Source of the DNA: Marinifilum flexuosum
GTDB taxonomy: Bacteria; Bacteroidota; Bacteroidia; Bacteroidales; Marinifilaceae
Assembly (NCBI RefSeq): GCF_003610555.1
Contig: NZ_RAPQ01000009.1
Location: forward strand, 248,001-312,000
Direction: 5' to 3'
DNA: 64,000 nt
In this document: piece after piece, positions 53,932 to 61,855 of the stretch
Layout of the letters: each line of letters opens with the position of its first letter
Numbering within the stretch: position 1 is the first letter of the stretch
The notes under the pieces: generated by a model
What the model saw: the letters and a program-made list of their open reading frames with translations, nothing else
Database searches by the model: none
What the model was told of the DNA's origin: nothing
Translations under genes and position numbers: made by a program

Positions 53932-56900
53932 ATGACTCTAAATCTTCGTTCTTTACTACTTATAATTATCTTTTTCTGTTCAGGCAACGTATTTGGACAG
54001 TCTATAAAGTCATTTCCACACGATTCCATTCAATTCCAGGAAGAATTCCTGAAGTTTATGGATCACCCAAGCAAAAAAAAGGAAAGCAAAGCATTTGCTG
54101 AACAATTCCCAACCTTCTGGCTATCTCCAAATCTAAGGCCAGAAGAAAGACAAAAAATATATCAAATTAGCGATATCCTCTTACAAAAAAGAGCAAGATC
54201 TTTTCCTGATTTTTACAACTACTTTCAAACCTTAATGCTGTTTCAACAGCAAAACAGAAGTGCAAGTGACTTTACAAACTGGCATACTGGTTTTTTACAG
54301 CATGTAAGCAATAAAAAAGTAAAACTGAGCAAAAGCAAAGATTTTTTGATTCAAACTCAGCACCTACTGAACGACAGTATCATAAACAAATCGTACGCTG
54401 TTGAGTGGAAAGCAGAAAATGCTCAATTCAAATATACATTCGATGAGAAACTAAGTATTGAATTTGAGAAAGCCGATTTGCTTTGCATCGCACAAAGAGA
54501 TACTTCAAGCATCTACAATACCAGGGGAACCTACTTCCCATTTGAAAAGGCTTGGAAAGGAAGCAATGGAAAAATCAGCTGGGAAAGAGCAGGTAAAGAT
54601 ATCAATACAGAATATGCCATATTCGATTCCTATCATATCGATGCCTCAAAATCGACATTTAGCATCGATACTGTACAATATTTCAACCCTGATTTATCGG
54701 ACCAAGCACTTAACGGCAGTCTGATTGAAAAAGCGATCAGAACCAAAAATCCTAAAAGAGCACTGTATCCGCGATTTGAATCCTTTGAACATGAAATTAA
54801 AATCGATGAGATATACAAACATGTAAATTACAAAGGCGGAGTTGCAATTCATGGTGCAAAATTTATCGGGAAAGGAAGCCCTGAACACCCTTCCGAAATT
54901 CAGATATCCAGAAATGACACTCTGTTTCTGGTAGCACAGTCGGAACACTTTGCATTTCAAAACAATCAAATTGCAGGGAAGGATACCAAAATTGAAATTT
55001 TAATTGATACATGTAGAATCTATCATCCAGGTTTATTGTTTAAATATTTCCCTGAAAAGAAAGAATTGAACCTGTTCCGCGATGGCGAAGGCATTTCAAA
55101 AAGTCCCTATTTTAACAACTACCACAACCTAATTATGGATTTTGGTATGTTGGTTTGGCGTTTGGATGAAAACATGATGCACTTTACCAAGATGAAAGGT
55201 GCTACCAAGCGTCAGGCACACTTCGAATCGTCAAACTATTTTAGAATGAACCGATTCATGCGAATCCAGGGAATGGATGAGCAAAATCCACTGGTGCTGC
55301 TTAGAAAATTTGCCGACTACATTTATGTGGAAACTTTCACTGCCGAAGAATATGCCAATTACATTAAAAAACCAGTAAATCAGGTTCGTCAGCAACTGTT
55401 TTCTCTTTCGTTCCAAGGCTTTGTGAGCTACAACATGAACACCGATGAAGTAACACTACAAAAGCGATTAAACGACTACATCAAGAGTGGAATGGGACGC
55501 CAGGATTACGATGTAATCCAGTTTACCACACAGACCAAAGACAAAGAAGCAGATGCCATCTATTTTATAGGTAGTTCGAATCTTCAGATTAATGGAGTTC
55601 GCCAAATTGCAGTGAGTGATTCACAGAACGTGGTAATTTTCCCAAAGCATCGCAAAATTGTACTGAAAAAGAACCGCGACTTTGAGTTTGATGGCCGATT
55701 AATGGCCGGCTTAATCGATCTTCATGGTAAAGGCTTCGATTTTTCTTACGATAACTTTAAGGTAGATCTAAAATCTATCGATTCCTTGCAAATGAATGTG
55801 GTAGTGGATTCCTTAAGTAGATTTGGGAAGAGATACACCAATTTGCTGGGTAGTGTTGTCGAAAACATTTCGGGTGACTTGCTGATCGATGATCCGAACA
55901 ACAAATCAGGAAACAAGAAATTTGCCGACTACCCTATTTTCAATAGCGTTGATTCCAGTTACGTTTTCTACGACAAACCACATATTCAGGATGGCGTATA
56001 CAAACGCGAGGAATTCTACTTTAAGGTAGATCCTTACACCATCACGAACATTAATAATTTCGATCGTTCTGATATCGAACTGGCAGGAACTTTTGTTTCC
56101 GACAGCATTTTCCCAACCTTTAGAGAGCCTTTAACCATTCGAAAAGACAACTCGCTTGGTTTCGAACACATCACACCAGCAAATGGATTCTCTGCCTACA
56201 ACAAAGGTGTTTTTACCGATACGGTTTTCCTTTCGAACCAAGGTTTAAGAGGTAGTGGAACAGTGAACTATTTGGTATCCGAAACCAAATCGTATGATTT
56301 CATCTTCCTACCTGAAGAAATGCATACCAATGCAGAAAGTTTCGAATTGAAGGAGCACGATACCAAAATGAACAATCCTGAAATAAACGGAAAGCAGATT
56401 TACGTTCAATGGTTCCCATACAAAGATGAAATGTATGTGAAGAGTAGCGCCTTGCCACTTGACATGTATCAAAAACTGGCCACCTTATCGGGAACACTTA
56501 AAATAACACCAAACGGTATCACCGGAATGGGAAATATGGAGTTGGTGAATGCCGAAATTAAATCGGATTATTTTACCTACAATCGTAAAAACATTTTAGC
56601 CGATTCGGCAAGTTTTAAAATCTTAAATGCCGATTCAACCGGGTACTCTTTCAAAACCGAATCAGTTAATGCAAACATCGATTTTGTGAGCCGAACGGGA
56701 GCTTTCGAAAATACTAAGGCCGACAAGAAAAGTATATTCCCCGATAATCGCTACATGAGTTATATCAACAATTTTAAATGGTATATGGATGAGCAGATGA
56801 TCGATTTTGGGAAAGAGGATGAAGCAACACTTGCAGCGCTTTGGCAAACAGAAAAAATTGATGATTTGGATGAAAAATCACTCAATACATTTATTTCCAT

Positions 56901-58404
56901 CGATCCGAAACAAGACTCGCTGAGTTTTGTAACTCCACTTGCCCGTTACGATGCCATGGATAATACCATTTCGGCCAAATTTGTAAAAAGCATAAACGTT
57001 GCCGATGCCAAACTTTATCCGGATAGTGGTAATGTAGCCATTGCAAAAGGGGGTAGAATGGAGACCTTCAGAAATGCTGAAGTGATTGCCGATACCATCA
57101 ACCAATTCCACAGAATTTACGATGCTACCATTAATGTGCATGGTAAAAATTCCTATTCGGGATCGGGATCGTATACCTACAAAACTGCGGATGGCAAAGA
57201 GCAGCTACTCTCTTTCGATGTAATTGATGTTGATTCCACAGGCCAAACCATTGCCATGGGAAATATCACGGAAGAAAAAGCTTTTACCCTAAGTCCTCAT
57301 TTTGATTACAAAGGAAAAGTGAAGCTGGAAGCCAGAGATTCTGCCCTATTTTTTGATGGTCAGGCACACATACACAACAAATGCGGACAGATTAAAGACA
57401 ATTGGTTGGATTTTAAATCGAAGATCGATCCAAATGAGATATTGATCCCTGTAGATCTTCATGCCATAGACGATGACAGGTTGAAACTATACAACTCCTT
57501 CTTCCTGACCAACGATTCAATTCACATTTATTCATCATTCTTATCGCGAAGAATTTTCTATACCGATAATGTTTTGCTTGATGCCAAGGGATATCTTACC
57601 TACAACGAAAAGCTACAAGCCTACCAAATTGCAGAAAAAGAGAAACTAAGAGATCCAAATGTACAAGGAAGCATGATTTCTTTCTACCAAAACAACTGCA
57701 ATATCAAAGGAGAAGGTAAAGTAGATTTAGGTGCAGAATTGGGACAAATCAAGCAGGTGGCTTCGGGTAATATCGAGCACGATTTAAGCAGTAATATCGT
57801 TACGCTGGATCTTATTTATGGAATTGATTTCTTTATGAACGATCAGGCCATGAAAATCATGGAGAACGACTTCGCCAATGCCACTGTGGCAATCAGTAAG
57901 CTCAACAAAAAGAATTACACAAAAAAAATTGCCGAAATCATGGGCAAAGCCAAAGCCGAAAAGGCAATGCTTGCACGCGATGCCAATGGTTTATACAAGG
58001 AACTCCCTAAGGAATTAAAGCACACCATTTACTTTAACAACCTCGATTTTATTTGGGATAAGGAAACCAAAGCCTATCAATCGATTGGTGATATTGGAAT
58101 TGGAAACATCAATGGCAAGCAAATCAACAAGAGTGTTAAAGGAAAGGTAGAGCTCGACAAAAAACGAAGCGGAAATAAACTTACCATTTATCTTGAAATC
58201 GATAAATCAACCTGGTATTTCTTCCAATACCATCATGGGGTAATGTTTGTGCGATCGTCGAATGGTGAGTTCAACACCATTGTTACCGAAACCAAAGAAG
58301 ACAAACGTGAATTTAAAGATCCGTTGAAAAAGAATCCTTACTCTTACATCATTACGCAACGCTCTAAAAAGACGAAGTTCTTGAAACGTATGAATTTTAA
58401 ATAG
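53932..58404 (+). CDS. Very large exported protein of unknown function, 1490 residues
   Basis: Starts at ATG 53932 (MTLNLRSLLLIIIFFCSGNVFGQ), a clean signal peptide; an upstream TTG at 53884 adds a hydrophilic tail. No other membrane segment and no T9SS C-terminal domain is visible. Residues about 20-130 are helical; from about 290 the chain is a series of beta-rich segments with many D-S and F/Y pairs. A helical part recurs near 1360-1400 (KIMENDFANATVAISKLNKKNYTKKIAEIMGKAKAEKAM). The tail GVMFVRSSNGEFNTIVTETKEDKREFKDPLK follows. I recognise it only as a type of conserved large Bacteroidota periplasmic protein. Perhaps a scaffold or surface-assembly factor; function unknown. Confidence 0.75.
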   Translation: MTLNLRSLLLIIIFFCSGNVFGQSIKSFPHDSIQFQEEFLKFMDHPSKKKESKAFAEQFPTFWLSPNLRPEERQKIYQISDILLQKRARSFPDFYNYFQTLMLFQQQNRSASDFTNWHTGFLQHVSNKKVKLSKSKDFLIQTQHLLNDSIINKSYAVEWKAENAQFKYTFDEKLSIEFEKADLLCIAQRDTSSIYNTRGTYFPFEKAWKGSNGKISWERAGKDINTEYAIFDSYHIDASKSTFSIDTVQYFNPDLSDQALNGSLIEKAIRTKNPKRALYPRFESFEHEIKIDEIYKHVNYKGGVAIHGAKFIGKGSPEHPSEIQISRNDTLFLVAQSEHFAFQNNQIAGKDTKIEILIDTCRIYHPGLLFKYFPEKKELNLFRDGEGISKSPYFNNYHNLIMDFGMLVWRLDENMMHFTKMKGATKRQAHFESSNYFRMNRFMRIQGMDEQNPLVLLRKFADYIYVETFTAEEYANYIKKPVNQVRQQLFSLSFQGFVSYNMNTDEVTLQKRLNDYIKSGMGRQDYDVIQFTTQTKDKEADAIYFIGSSNLQINGVRQIAVSDSQNVVIFPKHRKIVLKKNRDFEFDGRLMAGLIDLHGKGFDFSYDNFKVDLKSIDSLQMNVVVDSLSRFGKRYTNLLGSVVENISGDLLIDDPNNKSGNKKFADYPIFNSVDSSYVFYDKPHIQDGVYKREEFYFKVDPYTITNINNFDRSDIELAGTFVSDSIFPTFREPLTIRKDNSLGFEHITPANGFSAYNKGVFTDTVFLSNQGLRGSGTVNYLVSETKSYDFIFLPEEMHTNAESFELKEHDTKMNNPEINGKQIYVQWFPYKDEMYVKSSALPLDMYQKLATLSGTLKITPNGITGMGNMELVNAEIKSDYFTYNRKNILADSASFKILNADSTGYSFKTESVNANIDFVSRTGAFENTKADKKSIFPDNRYMSYINNFKWYMDEQMIDFGKEDEATLAALWQTEKIDDLDEKSLNTFISIDPKQDSLSFVTPLARYDAMDNTISAKFVKSINVADAKLYPDSGNVAIAKGGRMETFRNAEVIADTINQFHRIYDATINVHGKNSYSGSGSYTYKTADGKEQLLSFDVIDVDSTGQTIAMGNITEEKAFTLSPHFDYKGKVKLEARDSALFFDGQAHIHNKCGQIKDNWLDFKSKIDPNEILIPVDLHAIDDDRLKLYNSFFLTNDSIHIYSSFLSRRIFYTDNVLLDAKGYLTYNEKLQAYQIAEKEKLRDPNVQGSMISFYQNNCNIKGEGKVDLGAELGQIKQVASGNIEHDLSSNIVTLDLIYGIDFFMNDQAMKIMENDFANATVAISKLNKKNYTKKIAEIMGKAKAEKAMLARDANGLYKELPKELKHTIYFNNLDFIWDKETKAYQSIGDIGIGNINGKQINKSVKGKVELDKKRSGNKLTIYLEIDKSTWYFFQYHHGVMFVRSSNGEFNTIVTETKEDKREFKDPLKKNPYSYIITQRSKKTKFLKRMNFK

Positions 58405-58466
58405 AATTTAGACGCAGATGATCTGTTAAGATTAAAAAGATAAACCACAAAGGAACTCAATGTATA

Positions 58467-58500
58467 AAACGCCACACTATCTTATAGTCTGGCGTTTTTT
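58467..58500 (+). terminator. Terminator of the 1490-residue protein gene
   Basis: AAACGCCA-C-ACTAT pairs with ATAGT-C-TGGCGTTT around a short CTT loop, followed by a T-run; 63 bp after the stop. Confidence 0.8.
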
Positions 58501-58519
58501 CATTATATCATCATAGTAA

Positions 58520-58540
58520 ATCCAAGGCAATGCCTTGGAT
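58520..58540. repeat. REP type 2 palindrome
   Basis: ATCCAAGGCA-A-TGCCTTGGAT, perfect 10-bp arms around one base. Related copies at 13384-13406 and, as half an element, at 59114-59135. Confidence 0.75.
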
Positions 58541-58568
58541 CAAGCGATAACTCATTTAATTCGGGAAT

Positions 58569-58598
58569 GTAAAAAGCCAGCATAAATACTGGCTCTAC
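58569..58598. repeat. REP type 1-like palindrome, diverged
   Basis: GTAAAAAGCCAG-CATAAATA-CTGGCTCTAC; same outer GTA...CTCTAC ends as the REP type 1 copies, with AGCCAG/CTGGCT as the changed stem. Confidence 0.65.
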
Positions 58599-58733
58599 AA
58601 TCAATATTAATCTAAATCTTTTTATTCTTTGTGAACACCTTTAAACATCCTTTGTAGTTAAGGTTTTCATTTCGTAAATGTGTTTTCTCTTTGTGTTCCT
58701 TTGTGAAAAAGCTTAGTGGTCTTAGTGGTGAAA

Positions 58734-58931
58734 TTATTTCACAATCTCCTTCACACGTCCTACTTGTCCGTTCTCCAATCGCACCTTAATGCCATGTGGA
58801 TGTATAGCCGAATTGGTCAGCAAATCTTTCACAATGCCTTCGGTTAGTTTTCCGCTGCGCTGATCTTCTTTTAAAACAATCTTTACCTTCAAACCAGGTT
58901 TAATGTTTTCTCTTTTATCTCCTTCGTTCAT
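58734..58931 (-). CDS. YwbE family protein
   Basis: 65 residues from ATG at 58931 (MNEGDKRENIKPGLKVKIV); an upstream in-frame ATG at 58961 lies beside a TACATTTG -7 box (58966-58959) and is therefore less likely. The chain GLKVKIVLKEDQRSGKLTEGIVKDLLTNSAIHPHGIKVRLENGQVGRVKEI is a full match to the small YwbE/DUF2196 family, a KOW-like beta-barrel of unknown role. The length is normal. Single gene. Confidence 0.9.
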   Translation of the reverse strand: MNEGDKRENIKPGLKVKIVLKEDQRSGKLTEGIVKDLLTNSAIHPHGIKVRLENGQVGRVKEIVK

Positions 58932-59066
58932 AATTTTGGTTTTTGATAGTCCCTTATACAAATGTAATGCGATTTTGGGAGATTATCATATTATGTTGGT
59001 AGTAATTGATATCTGTATAGCTGGTTTCTTTTTAAATACCACTAACACCATTAATTGATTCACAAA

Positions 59067-59094
59067 GTAAAGACGGCATGAATGCCGTCTCTAC
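59067..59094. repeat. REP type 1 palindrome followed by half a REP type 2
   Basis: GTAAAGACGGCAT-GA-ATGCCGTCTCTAC, core AGACGGCAT/ATGCCGTCT perfect. About 20 bp later AATGCCTTGGATC at 59119-59131 is one arm of REP type 2. Confidence 0.75.
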
Positions 59095-59143
59095 CCTATC
59101 ACTTCTATTATTAAACCCTAATGCCTTGGATCTATCCAAAACC

Positions 59144-59479
59144 AAACAAGCAGCATCCTTATAAAACAGGCAAACATGCCATTTCAGATTGCGATGATGC
59201 CTGTTGAAAAAGGAAACTTGCCTACCGAAGAAGCAATATTCCCTCTTTTTATAAGGAACATGGAGTAAAAAGCGGGAAGCTTGCCTATAAAATAGGGATT
59301 AGTGCGTATCAAAAAGGCAAGTTTCCTTATTAGGGACGGACCCTTGCTTGTCAGGGAAGCATGTTCCCAAGAATAACCAGCACACTTGCTTCTTTTAATA
59401 GCACCATTCCTTGTTTAAGAAGGATTAATGCGTCTTGAACAAGGAAGTTTCCCTCTCTGAATAGGAAAATTATCTGTTC
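59144..59479. repeat. Degenerate 21-bp-period palindromic array (array 3), 16 units
   Basis: Sixteen consecutive 21-bp blocks from 59144 to 59479 without an indel. Consensus AAnnAGSAAnnTTSCTnTT, a dyad: G at unit position 6 (14 of 16 units), A at 8, T at 13 (15 of 16) and C at 15 (14 of 16) are nearly fixed and symmetric about positions 10/11. Examples are AAGGAAACTTGCC at 59210 and AAGGAAGTTTCCC at 59441. No open frame. It lies between the YwbE gene and the end of the 157-residue protein gene. Confidence 0.85.
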
Positions 59480-59528
59480 AGTTAACTTAGACTCTAAAGC
59501 AAGAATAAGATCTCATTATTAACGAATA

Positions 59529-59552
59529 AACCCGAACCATAAGGTCCGGGTT
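59529..59552 (-). terminator. Terminator of the 157-residue protein gene
   Basis: AACCCGAACC / GGTCCGGGTT (one mismatch) with loop ATAA, followed on the minus strand by TTTATTCGTT; 40 bp after the stop. Confidence 0.65.
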
Positions 59553-59591
59553 AGTAAAATTGCGGTAATCGAAAAGGGTAATTAATTCTAC

Positions 59592-60065
59592 TTATTCTGC
59601 TGTTTCGGCATTCGTTTTCTTCTTACCAGGAAAACGACTTCCTAAATCAGCAGCTGCTTCGCTTGCTCCGGATTGACCCATTACTGCAGCATTTTTAAGC
59701 ACTTTATAAATAGAAAGAGAGGAAGTAAACGCCTCGCTACCTGCCAATGTTATGGTAGAATCAACTCCATTTGTAATTCTTTCCAGGGGCAGGAACAATT
59801 GGCGCAACTGTCTTACACTTTGCAAATCAATTTTAGCCTCGTTAACATCAATAAAATTTGGAATATAATCAGGGTACTGATCTGCATATTCCAATGATTT
59901 TTCAACAAAGGCTACCGTTTTATTTCCCATTTTCGGCAACTCCTTTTTATCATCAGCCGATAAATGGGTCAGTTTAGGTTCTAAAACTGAAGTCAACACA
60001 GATAATGCATTCATTATTTGTGTGTTTTCTTCTTCGCTTAACACGAATGAAACTTTGTTTTCCAT
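59592..60065 (-). CDS. Conserved hypothetical protein, all-helical
   Basis: 157 residues, no signal peptide or membrane segment. Predicted mostly helical: SEEENTQIMNALSVLTSVLEPKLTHLSADDKKELPKMGNKTVAFVEKSLEYADQYPDYIPNFIDVNEAKIDL, then RQLRQLFLPLERITNGVDSTITLAGSEAF and a basic, Thr/Ala-rich tail. I do not recognise the family with certainty; similar short proteins occur in Bacteroidota. Single gene on the minus strand, flanked by array 3 downstream. Confidence 0.6.
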   Translation of the reverse strand: MENKVSFVLSEEENTQIMNALSVLTSVLEPKLTHLSADDKKELPKMGNKTVAFVEKSLEYADQYPDYIPNFIDVNEAKIDLQSVRQLRQLFLPLERITNGVDSTITLAGSEAFTSSLSIYKVLKNAAVMGQSGASEAAADLGSRFPGKKKTNAETAE

Positions 60066-60366
60066 TTTTTTCTTTTTGATTAGTTAAGTTACTATAATCG
60101 ATTACCACCATTAAACTTACAAAACATAAACTCAATAATCTCAATCCTCATTATGTATTTTATCGTTTTTAACATTAATTAACACTTGCTTTTATATCGA
60201 TTAGCTTAAAAAACACAAGCGCCACATAATCAAACCTATATTTTAAAAAGCCAGATAACACAACTCAATTCCACCCTTACAAATCGCTTGTGTTTTGCAT
60301 TTAATTCGCTTGTATATTCTATCATTAAAACTATCTTTATAAGACCACATAAAAAACAAAACATAT
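60066..60366. other. Divergent intergenic region with a 12-bp inverted repeat
   Basis: AAAACACAAGCG at 60210-60221 and its exact complement CGCTTGTGTTTT at 60285-60296, 63 nt apart; the word CGCTTGT recurs at 60307. A TTTG/TATATTCT pair near 60294-60320 is a poor promoter match. No gene. Confidence 0.45.
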
Positions 60367-60609
60367 ATGAGCAACACAGAAAATACATTGATGGAAGTAT
60401 ACACAGGACTTTCATGGGAAGTTGAAATGCTAAAGACAATTTTGGAAGATCATAAAATCAATAGTTTTATTAAAGATGGTTATACAGGAATAATTGCTCC
60501 TCACCACTCTGGAGGTACTGCTGGTGCAGTAAAGCTTTGCATATCGAGTGGCGATTTAGAAAGCGCAAAACCCATTATCGAGGAGTTTCTTGAAAACAAA
60601 ACCGAGTAG
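60367..60609 (+). CDS. DUF2007 domain protein
   Basis: 80 residues. MEVYTGLSWEVEMLKTILEDHKINSFIKD, followed by GTAGAVKLCISSGDLESAKPIIEEFLEN, is the DUF2007 pattern: a beta-alpha-beta fold related to the GlnB-like signalling domains, named putative signal-transducing protein. Cytoplasmic. It starts a three-gene plus-strand group with the 150-residue membrane protein (3 bp later) and the transposase remnant. Confidence 0.85.
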   Translation: MSNTENTLMEVYTGLSWEVEMLKTILEDHKINSFIKDGYTGIIAPHHSGGTAGAVKLCISSGDLESAKPIIEEFLENKTE

Positions 60610-60612
60610 AAA

Positions 60613-61065
60613 ATGAACTCGCTAATGACAAAAATTTACGGACAGCGAATCCTAGATGGTGATTTGCTGTTCGATCATAAAAAAATTACTTTTTATACCA
60701 ATCCAAAGGCTGCATTATTAAGTACCATTGCAATGGCCTTGGTAACAATTAGTAGTGCTTTCAATATTTATGATACCACTGGTGAATCTAGCATTAGCAT
60801 TGCTTCGGTTATAATTGGAGGCATAGCAATTCTTCTTGGAACACTTTCCGTAATCAAATATTTAGCAGCCCGCAAAATTAACCTCATCGAGTTTGCACCA
60901 CAAGACATTAAGGAAGTTGCCATTAGAGAAATGGCAGACTCTTTACGAATCAGCATTCACTTAAATGACAATACCACCCACAAAATCAGTTGTGCTAAAG
61001 ATCGTTATTCCGGCAAGTTGGTTCAGACTTTAAAGGATGCTGATGTAAATTTGATCTACCTTTAA
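60613..61065 (+). CDS. Two-helix membrane protein with PH-like tail, function unknown
   Basis: 150 residues. A first part of about 30 residues (RILDGDLLFDHKKITFYTNPKA) precedes two membrane helices (about 34-55 and 63-85), then a small beta-rich domain (INLIEFAPQDIKEVAIREMADSLRISIHLNDNTTHKISCAKDRYSGKLVQTLKDA) that ends in a helix, as in bacterial PH-like domains. I cannot assign a family with confidence. Nearly overlaps the DUF2007 gene, so they are co-expressed. Confidence 0.65.
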   Translation: MNSLMTKIYGQRILDGDLLFDHKKITFYTNPKAALLSTIAMALVTISSAFNIYDTTGESSISIASVIIGGIAILLGTLSVIKYLAARKINLIEFAPQDIKEVAIREMADSLRISIHLNDNTTHKISCAKDRYSGKLVQTLKDADVNLIYL

Positions 61066-61372
61066 CCTAAAATGTCTGCCAAATTCCAAAACAAATACAG
61101 AATCGATTCTACCCGATTGCAAAATTGGAATTATAGCAGCAATGGCAAGTATTTTATTACGATTTGCACCTGCGAAATGGAACACTTCTTCGGCAAAGTT
61201 GCTAATGAAAAAATGCTCCAGAATAAAATAGGAGAATTGGCTAATCGATATTGGCATGAAATACCTAATCATTTTCCCTATGTGCATTTAGATGAATTCA
61301 TTGTGATGCCCAATCATATTCATGGCGTTTTGGTAATTGATGATCCGTATAATGGCTGCAAAAGAAAAGATA

Positions 61373-61400
61373 ATAGAGACAGCATAAATGCTGTCTGTAC
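61373..61400. repeat. REP type 1 palindrome inside the transposase frame
   Basis: ATAGAGACAGCAT-AA-ATGCTGTCTGTAC; read in frame as RDSINAVC. Confidence 0.75.
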
Positions 61401-61444
61401 GGATAATGATCAATTATACACTAAAAAGGATTCTAAGTGTATTG

Positions 61445-61471
61445 GTAGAGACGGCATTCATGCCGTCTGTG
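61445..61471. repeat. Second REP type 1 palindrome inside the transposase frame
   Basis: GTAGAGACGGCAT-TC-ATGCCGTCTGTG, 72 bp (24 codons) after the first; read as RDGIHAVC, so the reading frame is kept. Confidence 0.75.
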
Positions 61472-61703
61472 AAAGTAAAAATCAAATAATATTTCAAAAA
61501 TAATCCGCTGGTATAAAGGTCGCGTTACATTTCATGCCCACAAAATCAATCCAAAATTTGAATGGCATACACGCTTTTACGATCACATCATAAAAGATCA
61601 GAAAGCATTGCAGCGTATTCGCAATTACATCAAATACAATCCAAAGAACTGGAAAGAGGATAAATATTTCGAATAATCTCTATTATCCTTTTTCTTACTT
61701 GAA

Positions 61704-61732
61704 GTAGAGACAGGGCAATGCCGTGTCTCTAG
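61704..61732. repeat. REP type 1-like palindrome after the transposase
   Basis: AGAGACA-G-GGC-AAT-GCC-G-TGTCTCT with outer GTAGAGAC ... GTCTCTAG, 28 bp after the transposase remnant's stop. Confidence 0.7.
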
Positions 61733-61855
61733 CCAAAAATTAATTTTATCACGCAAGGAAAAATTCCCCACATCCATCGCAAATTCGTAACACAAAGAAC
61801 CAAAAAATTGACTATTTTTAATGACATAGATTTTCACAATTAGCAACATCAATAC

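Larger units (their letters stand above)
61072..61676 (+). pseudogene. Frameshifted REP-associated tyrosine transposase (Y1, IS200/RAYT type)
   Basis: The first frame (61072-61503, 143 residues) has the Y1 transposase start NYSSNGKYFITICTCEMEHFFGKV and the HUH motif MPNHIHGVLV, then stops. The missing C-terminus is in the -1 frame from about 61495 to TAA at 61674-61676: IIRWYKGRVTFHAHKINPKF, RFYDHIIKDQKALQRIRNYIKYNPKNW. The break is near the A5 run in CAAAAATAATCC. The catalytic Tyr of this family is expected in the second part (RWYKGRVT), so the first-frame product should be inactive. Two REP palindromes lie inside the frame between the parts. A programmed frameshift cannot be fully excluded. 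Confidence 0.85.

Noticed and set aside
59144-59479. Array 3 as a CRISPR array
   Set aside because: There is no conserved repeat with unique spacers: the whole 21-bp unit drifts, and no cas gene is present in the window.
61490-61510. Programmed -1 frameshift in the transposase
   Set aside because: No proper X-XXY-YYZ slippery heptamer in the needed phase and no clear downstream stem; a simple indel is more likely, although not excluded.
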